Source: Alligator mississippiensis (taxonomy: Eukaryota; Chordata; Crocodylia; Alligatoridae). From it: DNA of 64,000 nt. Below the pieces are notes generated by a model. That model was given only the letters and a program-made list of their open reading frames with translations. It did no database searches and was not told the DNA's origin. The position numbers and the translations under genes were made by a program. Positions within the stretch are counted from its first letter, which is position 1. Each line of letters opens with the position of its first letter. The DNA is taken from positions 352,506,203-352,570,202 of the forward strand of contig NC_081824.1 in the NCBI RefSeq assembly GCF_030867095.1, in the 5' to 3' direction. This document shows, in pieces, positions 21,801 to 33,800 of this stretch.

Positions 21801-24800
21801 TGGCTCTGGATTAATTTTCAACTAATCCTGCTGTGTATTCTTATGTCTTTCGATGTGTAAAATGGCTTGTTTATCCCTACTGACCTCTTCAACGCACCTT
21901 TAGTTTCTCTCCAGTGCCCTTTTTCCTTGTCTTTTACTTTTGTATTTAGATTCTTATTCCAATTTTAAATTTCTTTGTTTTATACCATTTCTTTCTGTAA
22001 GTCTATTTATAACATTTGATGAAGTAGGCTGTTGTCTACAAAAGCTTATGTCTCTCTGAATGACTGACTTTCTAAGATACTGGTTCTCAACCTTTTTATG
22101 TGCAAGATTACCCTTCTGAAAATGTCAACTCTTAATTTTCACTTCGTTTTTGACTACAGAAACATAATACAGTAGTTCTTCTCTTGCAAAGAACTCCAGA
22201 ATGGCTACAACAGGTCAAAATATTTTTAACGCTTTGGATTCCTTTTTGAAATCTCCAAATTCTGTTCTTGGCACCAGTCTACGAGGTGCCTTGAGATCCT
22301 TTTAAAGGTGCCAAGGGGTGCCGCAGAACGTTGGCACTGTTAAGTACGCAAACAAGATTCACAAGCTATAACTTCCTTTCACAACACTATACTTGTGAAT
22401 CTTGTTTGCATACTTAACAGTGCTAATGTTGTGTGGCACCCCTTGGCACCTTTAAAAGGATCTCAAGGCACCTCACAGGCTGGTGCCAAGAGCTGAATTT
22501 GGCTTGGGGACCTGGTGGTTGAGCAGTCCTTATTTTCCATCTGTCAAAGATGGATATGGAAAAAAGAAAACAGGTGGAAAACAATATTCAGTATTTTCAC
22601 TATTGTTACCTTTTGGTTTTAGTCACATTATGAAAGTTACCTTGTAAAAACCCTAAGAAATCAGGACTTCTTGCATACAGTTGAATTTCTTGTCTTGAGA
22701 AGCTTGCATTGGCATTTTGCAGAGGTTAATGCAGAGTTATAAAATCCTGGGTCTGTCCCAAGGTACCCTGTCTTCAAGGCATTAAGGAAATTAATGGTCC
22801 AAGTGTCAGGAGCTTAGTAGAGTCCATCTTGTCACTTAGGACAGCATATTAAAAAAGAACCTGAAGGTAATGGTGTGGGCTAGATGTTATTGAGTGAAGT
22901 GACCTAGAATGCATTACTTTTGTATTAAGCTGGCAAAGGTACAACTATCTAAGAAGGTGTTTGCTTTTTAGTGTTGTGGAGGGAAGTATATAGTAAGTCT
23001 CCTACTCCAGTGTTTAAGGAACAGGTAGAGAAAAGAATCCAAATTGAAAAACTTCTTTCCACAAATTGAAAGAACAACGTATAGGAAAGCAAAATATTGT
23101 TGTAACTTTTATTGTCATTTACATTTTTCTTACCAAATACACTTTTGAGCGGAAACCTTTTGAACCTTTCATTCTTACAAATTGAGCTTGCTAGTGCAGT
23201 TACCAAGGGCTGAAGATATTACTTTGAACTGTACTATAAATAGGGTCGACTTTGAGTAGCCGGGATTATTTGTTTATTTTGGGATACCCAAAACTTTATG
23301 AAAATTTAGCACTATATAATTTTGCTAGCTTACAGACCTGTTTGGTTTGTTTGTTTGTTTGTTTTTTTCAAATTAAGAGAAATTGGCTTTTGAACACTTG
23401 AGTCTTTCTGAACAACTCTACAACTAAATCTCTGTATGAAATGGTAGATCAGTAAATTTAGAAGCATTTTAGCTGCCAGTTCCTTTGTGTTTGCCATAAA
23501 AATAGACCTGTGTCTAACTATATTAATGTGCAGTCAAATGAAAAAGGGAATTTGTATGTTTGTCTTTTATTTTTTTAAAGCAGAGCTGTCCAACTGGTGG
23601 TTAAGTTGTGGCCCCCAGGGCTTCTGCCTGGCCACTGCTTCCACCATTGCAACAGCAGCCAGTCCCTGGGCTCCCCTTCCCTCTTTCATCTTCTGTTTTC
23701 TTAACCTTTTCCTGGGGGTGATGCACCATGCCACAATCTGCAGGGAGCTGAGGGTGAGGCTAGGGCTGCATGGGTGCACAGTGCTAGTGGGAGATGGGGA
23801 GGAGTTCCTGCATGAGCATGTGGTGCAGGGGGTGTGTGCAGGCTCCTGTGCGGTGCAGCTGGTGGAGGGGTGGATCTGTGTGGTGGGCAGCCCAGAGGCC
23901 TGTGGCTTGCCCTGGTACAGCCTGCAGGACAGGAAGCCCCCAGCTGCTTAGAAGTTGAACAGCCCTCCCTTAAAGGATAACTTGGAGTTTATCTGGCTTG
24001 GAATTTCATTAGATCACATTACCTCCTGAGATTTTAGAAGGCTGCTGCTGATATGCCTCAATATAGCATCCTGCATCTCCACTTGTTTTTTCTGTTGGAT
24101 TTTGTTCCATTTGATACATTAGCTGTTGTATGTAGCTAATATCTCAGGTTGCTATGTTTTGGTAGCTATTACACTGTAAACATTGGGTCTCTTTCTCTGT
24201 GTATTTTGTTTAAAGTAATACCAAATTAGAGCTCTCTAACTTTTTGAGGCCTCCCTAAAATGTGATCAGCGGAGAAAGGGAATGGTATGTTGAATTTCAC
24301 AAGGATCCTGCCCTTATGTCTTGGAAAGCAAGGACTAGTCCAAGATAACTTGGATCAGAGACTATGAGTTGCCTGCATGCTTGGTAGAGGGGTTTAGAGT
24401 AAAATGGAATGAAATCTAGAGATAGTTGTGAAACAGTCTTTATTGCTATCTAATGTATTCTTATCTCCCCGAGTAGGGTGTTTTGAAAAATAAATGGTCA
24501 ATACTCTACCTCCTGCTCAGCCTTAGTGAAGATCCACGTAAACAGTCCAACAAGGTAGGTGACGTGTTCTTTAATATTTGGCAATTGTCTTGGTTTAAAT
24601 AGCAATTTTAAGAGGAGTTGCTATCCAGAGCATCACCTTTAAATCGCCTATACAAGTGCTCCCATACTAGAAAAGTTGCATTGTTTTAGTGTAGATTTGA
24701 ACTTAATTTGCAGTTAGAAGTAGAGAACATGAAGTATTAATATAATTTGATGAAAGAACTTGCAAGTATATTTCTTGTCTTGTCCTTAGGTATCAAGTTA

Positions 24801-27800
24801 CGCTGCACTGTTTGCTCAAGCATTGCCACGAGATGCACACTCAACCCCATACTACTATGCCAGGCCTCAGACCCTTCCACTGAATTACCAGGACCGCAGC
24901 ACTCAGTCTGCCCAGAGCTCTGGAAGCATGGGGAGCAGTGGGATCAGCAGCATAAGCATGTATGCTCTGAATGGGCCAACGCCAACTCCACAATCCCTCC
25001 TTCCAGGGTAAATTGAAATCTTCATTGCAAATAGGTCTTGGTGATCAGTAAATACTTGGAGGTCTTTATCCAAAGGTTTTTAATCTGGAACAATTTGCCG
25101 AGTGCCATTATATCTATGCACCATTTCAAAACACTTTACATGATGGCAAGTGCTAGGACACTTTGGGTATCTACTCACTTGACTCGGAACCCTGGCACTG
25201 GCCGACGTCATTGCAGAGCCACTGGCGGGAATATTCGAATGCTCATGGCGCACGGGCCAAGTCCCGGAGGACTGGAAAAGGGCTAACGTGGTCCCCATTT
25301 TCAAAAAGGGGAGGAAGGAGGACCCGGGCAACTATAGGCTGGTCAGTCTCACCTCCATCCTTGGTAAAGTATTTGAAAAAATTATCAAGGCTCACATTTG
25401 TGAGAGCCCGGCAGGACAAATTATGCTGAGGGGAAACCAGCATGGGTTTGTGGCGGGCAGATCGTGCCTGACCAACCTAGTCTCTTTCTATGACCAGGTT
25501 ACGAAACGCCTGGACACAGGAGGAGGGGTGGATGTCGTATACCTGGACTTCAGGAAGGCCTTCGATACGGTATCCCACCCCATACTGGTGAACAAATTAA
25601 GAGGCTGTGATGTGGATGACTGCACAGTCCGGTGGGTGGCGAATTGGCTAGAGGGTCGCACCCAAAGAGTCGTGGTAGATGGGTCGGTCTCGACCTGGAA
25701 GGGTGTGGGCAGTGGGGTTCCGCAGGGTTCGGTCCTTGGACTGATACTCTTTAATGTCTTCATCAGCGACTTGGACGTGGGAGTGAAATGTACTCTGTCC
25801 AAGTTTGCAGATGACACAAAGCTATGGGGAGAAGTGGACACGCCGGAGGGCAGGGAACAGCTGCAGGCAGACCTGGATAGGCTGGACAAGTGGGCAGAAA
25901 ACAACAGGATGCAGTTTAACAAGGAGAAATGCAAAGTGCTGCACCTAGGGAGGAAAAATGTCCAGCACACCTACAGCCTAGGGAATGACCTGCTGGGTGG
26001 CACGGAGGTGGAAAGGGATCTTGGAGTCCTAGTGGACTCCAAGTTGAACATGAGCCGGCAGTGTGACGAAGCCATCAGAAAAGCCAATGGCACTTTATCG
26101 TGCATCAGCAGATGCATGACAAATAGGTCCAGGGAGGTGATACTTCCCCTCTATAGGGCGTTGGTCAGACCGCAGTTGGAGTACTGCGTGCAATTCTGGG
26201 CGCCACACTTCAAGAAGGATGCGGATAACCTGGAGAGGGTCCAGAGAAGGGCCACTCATATGGTCAAGGGCCTGCAGACCAAGCCCTATGAGGAGAGACT
26301 AGAGAAACTGGACCTTTTCAGCCTCCGCAAGAGAAGGTTGAGAGGCGACCTTGTGGCTGCCTATAAGTTCATCACGGGGGCACAGAAGGGAATTGGTGAG
26401 GATTTATTCACCAAGGCGCCCCCGGGGGTTACAAGAAACAATGGCCACAAGCTAGCAGAGAGCAGATTTAGACTGGACATTAGGAAGAAATTCTTCACAG
26501 TTCGAGTGGCCAAGGTCTGGAACGGGCTCCCAAGGGAGGTGGTGCTCTCCCCTACCGTGGGGGTCTTCAAGAGGAGGTTAGACGAGTATCTAGCTGGGGT
26601 CATTTAGACCCAGCACTCTTTCCTGCTTATGCAGGGGGTCGGACTTGATGATCTATTGAGGTCCCTTCCGACCCTAACATCTATGAATCTATGAATCCTG
26701 TACTGGTTAAGCCCATGTCATCTAGTGCATCGTTGAATTGGCAGCACCAGGCGTGCTCAACTAAATCTGGTCCCTGGAGCCAAGTCTGACAGCTTGTGGG
26801 GCTTGTCACGGATCCTGTGGGAAGCACTGCGGTCTGTGGGCCTAGGTGCTAGATGAAGCACACAGGAGTGACGTTGGGCCTGGGCAGAAGCTTCCACTCT
26901 CCAGAAGCTACTGGGGGTGGTGCAGGACCAGGTGGTCAGGTTGAGGTTGGGTTGGTCATGTAACAACCAGACCTGAGCTGCTTGCTGCAGCCGGCACCTC
27001 CTGGAGCTGGCAGCTTCTGCTACTTCCTCCTCATTTGTTTTCAGAAAGGCGGGTAATAATTTTCTAAATCCAGGGTTTTCTACCTTTTTTAGTTTAAGTA
27101 CCCCCAGTGGCTGGATGCCAAGTGTAGGGGTGGGGTGCAGGGTAGCATGCAGCTGGACATGGAGCGAGGACAGAGTGCCACCACTGCCTCCCAGGAGCAG
27201 GGCCGGAGTGGGGCGGGGAAGCTCACTAGGCTGGGATGAGGGCAGTGGCACCCCTTTGCAGGGTAGGGAAGCTCATGGGCTGGTATGTGGCTGCAGTGGC
27301 CGCCACGTGTGAGCTTCCTTACCCCACAGAGGGGCTCCCTTGTCCTGCCCCAGCCCTGCTTCTGGGAGGCGATAGCACTGTGTCCCTGCCTGGCCGCGTA
27401 CTCCCTAGGACCGGTCCAAGTACTCCCAGGGGTATGCATACCCCCGGTTGATAACCCCTAGCCTAAATTTTAGAGGGCCCCTGTGGGCTGGATCGAATGG
27501 CCTGGTGGGCCATATGTGGCCCACAGGATGTATTTTACCTGCCCTTGGGCTAGAGTATAATTAAAAAATGTGACCAAAAGGATAACAGTCTTCTTTAACC
27601 TCTGAATAAGAGACTCTGGCAGCATGCTGGCTGAATTAGGACCAGTCTTACTTCTCATACAACTTCCTCCTTGCCTGGATGCACTCTAAGAACAAGGGTT
27701 GGATACAACATGCAGACCTTTATGTGGTATTTTTGATGGCTTGGATGGTAGTTGTCTGAGCATCTCTTACAGGATCTGTTCCTGGCATATGCAGCAAATC

Positions 27801-30800
27801 TTGAAACCAGAACAGGAAAACTTCTACCGGAAAGAATCTGTTAATCAGGTTATGTTACTGTGTACACCACGGGGGTGGGGGTTAGGGGGACTTCTGTTTT
27901 GCTGGAGACTTAAATTCCAAATATTCCAGGACTTTCTTTTGCTTCTAAAACCATCTGACTTTGCTCCTTCAAGGTGCAAAGGACAGTGTTAGCACCCTAT
28001 TGTGCCCCAATCCGATCCATGTTTTCTTTTCTTGCACTTCATGGTGGCAAGAATCATCAGAGGTCTCCTCCTGGGTTTCTACCACATGGATACCCAGGTT
28101 CCATCTGGGACTATAATGTGCTGGTCTTGTGCTCTGTCAGAAAGTTGCTTACACCACCTTACTATGAGGACAGTACTCCTGGTTGCCATCACTTTAGTAA
28201 AAAGAGTTAATGAAAGATAAGACCTCATGAGTTCACCCCTGTTTGTCTTCTGCAGAGACATACTGGTGGAGAAGCTACATCCCTTGTTCCTCCTCAGTGT
28301 GGTATCAGAACTCCATCTGAGACGGCCAATCACATCAACAATCCTGTTTCCAAAACTTCATGTTGCGTGAAGTAATGGGGAGGAGAAGTGAGCCTTCTTT
28401 GGGAGATTTATGTTGTTACTAAACAGGGTTCCACTCTTCAAGTTTTTTGTGGCATCTGTTAATTTGCTGGTGATCCTCTCTCAGCATCAAGGCATGCTTG
28501 TCTAGAATGCAGGTGTTCTCATAGGCTTTTTTCTGAAGTGAACCAACTTTTGAAACTTTTAATGTGGCTTATGGAGTCTTCCATTGACAGCTGTTGCATT
28601 TTTGACAGCCAAATGCTAAATTTGAAAGAACCATATTAGTGTTCAGCAATTGGCTATGACTTTTTCCAGTCACTGTCTGTGGAAAGTATTGTTTGCCAGT
28701 CCACCTGATACTTTTTTCAAAAAAAAGAAGGGTTACTCAGCACTGCTTTTTGGGATGTTGCAATTGGTTTGTATGCCATAATCCAATTAGTCGTTTAACC
28801 CTGCTTCAGGGGGTGCTCATTATTAAAAACTTTCACTTTCATGGGAACTGAGGGAAGGTCATGTCAGCTCTGCCCTTTGTTTTTGTAGAGGGTCAGGAGG
28901 AGGTACAACGTTCATCAACTAAATCACCCTTTTCCCAGATTATAGCTATATCTATAAATAGATCTCTCTCTCGATCTATCTGTCTCTGGGCGGAAGGGTG
29001 ATTTATATTTATATATATATAAAAAAAAAAAGACTGATTATATGTATCTGGGTTTCTGTGTATAAAGCACTGGGGGGTCTATGGTTGGACTATGGCAAAT
29101 TTCTGAGGTGGCCGCAGCCCACCCTCGCCCTGTGCACAGATCCAGGGGGCACACACCTCGTATGGCTCCTCCAAGGGTGTGTGTAGTGGCGGGAAATGCC
29201 CCACCCCACCCCAGCTGTGCAGTGCCTGCCCCATCCCCACTACCTCCCTCACCATGCTCATTCCCCCCCCCCAAGAGACTCGCCAGCTGTATGCTGCTCC
29301 CCAAGCAGCAGGGCTGCATATCGGCAATCGGATTGGTATTAGTTGGTATGGCCCATTAATAATTGGCCATCAGTACTGGTCCCAAAAAATCCTTATTTAA
29401 AACCTCAGGTTCTCTGTCTGCAGAGCTTTTAGGGTAGAGGCAACAGTTTTGCAGACTTTTCACGGTTTTGTCAATGTTAATGAATGGGTACATTTTTCCT
29501 AGATATACTACTTCTGTAGGTTTTTGTTATTGCTGTTTATTCAGTTGCTGGCCTCTATTTTGAAATTTGCCAACAAATTAGTTGGGGGATAGTTTTATAG
29601 AGGCTTCTACAGTCACCCATCAAGATTATGCTACATGAGATCAACAGTCTATGAAAACTAACAGCTTCATCTTGATGCAGGTCGTAGTGTGTTTTGGCTC
29701 CTAGTATATTTCCAGTTCCCTGTTTAAGGTTGCAGTTCTATAAATTGGACAGGGAGGAGTTTTTAAATTGGTTGACGTTGATGACATTTGACATTGTAAG
29801 TAGCATTAATGAAATTTGCTTGGAGGCACTATCAGTGCAGTTGAGGAGTTAGAATAATGAGCAAAAAGACCTTGGTGACTCTGGAATAAGAGAAACAGGA
29901 TGACCGTCAATAGGACAAAGAGCAAGGTGATGCCTGTGATGGGTAATGAGAATTTTTTCAAGTAAACTAGAATCTGGAACTTGGATCGTAGGATACACGA
30001 ACTGAGATGTTTTCAGTGGAGGCAGGGAAGTATTAATACCATTGTATGAGTGACTGCCATAACCATTTTTTTGGAACATGTTGTACAATTCTAGTCACTT
30101 GTGTTCAAGAAAAATAAACTGCAGGTAGAACAGGTTTAGAGAAGGGGTACTAGGGTGACTGAAAGGGTGAATAGAGATGTTTTAGGAAATAAGACTGGAA
30201 GCTTGGATTATTTAAAGTTAGCAGAATTGAAGGATGAGAGATGACTGTCACCTGAAAATATATGGGGGGGAGGCGAGCATAATAGAGAAAGAAGAGCTAT
30301 TTAAGGTAAAGAAGACTTATATGAGAACCAAAATGATTCAGATGGGCAATAGATAAATTTAGGATCAAAGTCTAGCATAGAAGGCAGAAGGTGTGTAGAA
30401 GGACAGCCTTCCAGTAGCAGGGGCTATAAATTTAAGTAGGTTTAAGGGAGAATTCTTTAAAAGGTGTACTTGATGGTAAAAGAATACATTTGATTACGCA
30501 GGAGATCTCTTCAGCAAGGCCGAAAAAAGAAATGCAGAAATGAGCTATGTTTCCCTCAGTTATGTCCTGTAGAATTTTTTTTTTTTTTTTTGTTGGTTGT
30601 GATGTACCCAATATGTGACTGTTAAGAGTGAGTGTGAATTGCTGTACATATTAGTTTTCCTTGTCTTGTAAAGGGTAGAGCAAGCACTCTTCTCCAACTC
30701 TCCTTCCCTACTCTCTCCATTCTTCCCCAAAATAGTCTTAAATATTCCTGGAACAGACATGGGTCTGCATCCTTCACCTCAGCTATACATGTGCAACTCA

Positions 30801-33800
30801 AAAGACAGTTAGCTGAGAAGCATATTTATAAGTTTAAAGTTTTTGTATTCAGTTGAATCCTGACTTCTGGTTGATGGGTGCCCTCCTACTAGGAAGACTT
30901 CCAGAATAACTCCTTTTAAAGTAATGAAAACAAATAACCAGTAAGGTGCTTTTTTCTAAACATAAATTATGCTTCCAGTGTCTAGTTCCATGACTCATTA
31001 GCTTATTCTTATAATCACTTTTGTGGCTGAAAATTGACAAATCTGGGGAGAAAAGAAAATTTGTCAAGGAACTGAATGTGTAATTGGGCAAGTGAGAGGG
31101 GAAGAGAGGGATGGTAAATTCTGCACAATGTGCAACATAAAGACCATAGTGTCTTAAACTTCCGTAGGAGAAGAGTTAATTCTTGCCATCTGCATTTTGA
31201 GTTTTTCATGTGTTTTAGATGGTATGTATCCCAAAAAATACGCTATGGATATGTTGGGTCACATATTCTAAAAAGTGTCCTGAAACTAGTTTCAGCTTTT
31301 TAAAGTTTTTTGCTTTTCTTACCCTTTTAGACAATCCTATCAAGCTCCAGGAGTTGGAGATTGCCTTCGTCAACAGTTAGGATCACGTCTTGCATGGACT
31401 CTAACTGCAAGCCAGCCTTCTTTACAAAACTCTACCTCAAAAGGCCTTCCAAATACTGTTTCTCGCAATGTACCACGGTCAAGGAGAGAAGGGGACACAA
31501 GTGGTGAGACATATATTTGCCTAAAGATTTATTTTATAGAACTAAAGCTTATTTTCTCTTTATTCTCAGAATAACTTTGTTCCATTGCAGGTATGAGTAA
31601 GCTTCCCAAAAGAATAAATTTGAAAGTAGGAGAACAGCAGATATCCAAGAGAAGATTTTATTTGGCTATAGACTTTTTTTATGCTCTTTACTAATTGTCA
31701 GCATTCGTTTGAATGTGTTTTTCATTCTGTTCAAGATTTGTTTCTTCTCTTTATGTTCTTGTAAGTGGAGAACAAGTCCGTTGCTGTGAAGAGCAGAATC
31801 AAGTAACAGCAGATTGAGTGCCTGTGTTTCTCTGAAAGCTGTGGAGTGTTTGATCTTTACCAAAAGGAGGAAAAGTATAGTATGGCTAGTTAGCATGTAG
31901 AAGATGTTCTAGTTGGCAGCCCTGCTAAACTTCTAGATTTTAAAATGTATCTGGGTGCTTTGTTTTTGTCATTGTTGCCAGTAAATGACAGAGAGGCCAA
32001 ATGGGGTTCTAAAGATACAAGTCAGGATGGAACTTGGCCTTGCAGTGAGAATTTGATTAATAATATTGTTGATGCACCAGAAGAAAAGAGTCCAGCTCAG
32101 CCTTGTACTGCCATATTGGCACTGCAGTTCTAATTGGAATAAAAACTTAAAAGAATCACCTTCCTTGTCTATTTCTTGAATGAAGCAAGATTAAATTGAG
32201 CCAGTAAGATTATAGTAGCTTGTTTTCTTGCTTACATTATATTACCTGTGCATTTGCACACATGCATACACTTCCAGAGTTGTTTACCTGGCTTTAGGAT
32301 TACAGTACAACCTGGATGCTTTACAGGGTTAGGTTCTGAAAGAGGAAAAAAGGATAAGTAAATTGGGGAGCTGTTTAAGCAATGATGCAGGCCAGCTTTA
32401 TTTCTTTGAGGTGACCAAGAAAATTGGTTGCATTCCAATAAACATCCTATTGTGCAAATCCAAGGTACTGCTATGAAGCTGTTGATCCAGAATTGACCCA
32501 GCTGGTTTCCTTTAGCCTCTGTTGGTATATCTATGTTTTATTATAAAATTGATGCGCCTGTTTGAGTGGAAAGGAATGAGAGAGAGGATCTCAAAGAAGC
32601 CACATCCTGTTGCACCTGAAACTTTGGACTATGCTGAAAGACTGAAAAGGCTTCAATCTTTGTGTACTAAGTAGGGCTGTACACAATACAGGTGCTGTAA
32701 GGCCCTCAAAATGAAGAAAATGCTGTGTTGACAACTGCCATTGCTTTCTGTAAATAACTGTGCTGAGACTTTAGAGCCACGTGCCTCTATTCAGAGGTCT
32801 GAGCCAAAAACCAAGCTGGCCTCTAGCACTTTAGGCTCTTCTGATTGAACAGTTATATATCTCACAGAAATATCCCTTTATCTTTCTCTGGGCTTTCCTT
32901 ACTTGGGGTGTAAAAGCTTTATAGGTGGAAATGTCTGAATGATCACCCAGCATCCAATACTAGAGTCACTTTTTATAAATATGAGAGAGTATCTTAACTT
33001 CACAAAATAAACACTGTTTGGACAAAGCAGAATGTTGAGAGAAACTGTTCAGAAAGCATTGGCAAGCACACTTCAACTCTCCAGTCAAAGTAAGGGGGAG
33101 TTAACCTGTGGTTCTGTCTGGGTCCTCAGAGAGAGACTTCAAGGAGAACTTGATGAACATCAAAGGGGTTTCAACAATTTTATTTCTAAGTTTTCAAGTA
33201 TGATATTCTTAACTAGATTTTTTTCTTTTAGGCTCTGTTGAAATAACTGAAGCAAATCTTGTAAGAGATATTTTGTACGTCTTCCAGGGCATAGATGGCA
33301 AAAACATCAAAATGTGCAATTCTGAAAACTGTTATAAAGTAGATGGAAAGGTACAGTAGCTAATATTCAGTTTATGGAGTTGGAGGGTGCAAGTGTGTAG
33401 GAGGCTAAATAGCGTTTATTTATAGTTTTATTAAAACAATGTCAAAATGTCAGCTATACTTAGCAGCCCCTTAACTGATTGGTTCTCAATCAGAATTCAG
33501 GGCAGCGTGGAATGCATACATGCTGTTAGTATTTGCTGGCTTTGTTCATTCCTTTTATCCCATGTTTCTCAGGGGTAGGAATAGTTATTCATTGCTCTAG
33601 CTCCCCCCCCCCCCCCCCCCCCGTGCAAGTCTAAGGGCATGGAATTCTAAATGTTTTCTATTAATGTTATGGGTGGAGCTGTCAGCTGTACCTATAGGTA
33701 AGGTTGCATGAACATTTTCAGCATAACACTCAGTTTTCAGTTGCTTACAATTTTTACCAAATGGTAACTGCTTGGATTGAAATTTTCCCAGCTGGAAAAA

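Larger units (their letters stand above)
20280..24476 (+). other. TUBGCP3: intron 3 of TUBGCP3
   Basis: Phase-0 intron. Contains a repeat-like GC-rich block (about 20730-21440) with locally duplicated segments, a possible CTCF motif (21669-21684), a long palindrome (22255-22502) and a hAT MITE (23581-23967). Stretches 22540-23570 and 23980-24470 hold nothing recognised. Confidence 0.95.
25008..31330 (+). other. TUBGCP3: intron 5 of TUBGCP3 (6.3 kb)
   Basis: Phase-2 intron with a sense CR1 (25183-26697), hAT-derived sequence (26750-27550), a DIRS-like relic (27960-28375), a simple-repeat patch (28935-29035), a hAT-like fragment (29096-29395) and a possible ancient LINE 3' end (30090-30500). 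The rest shows no gene. Confidence 0.95.
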
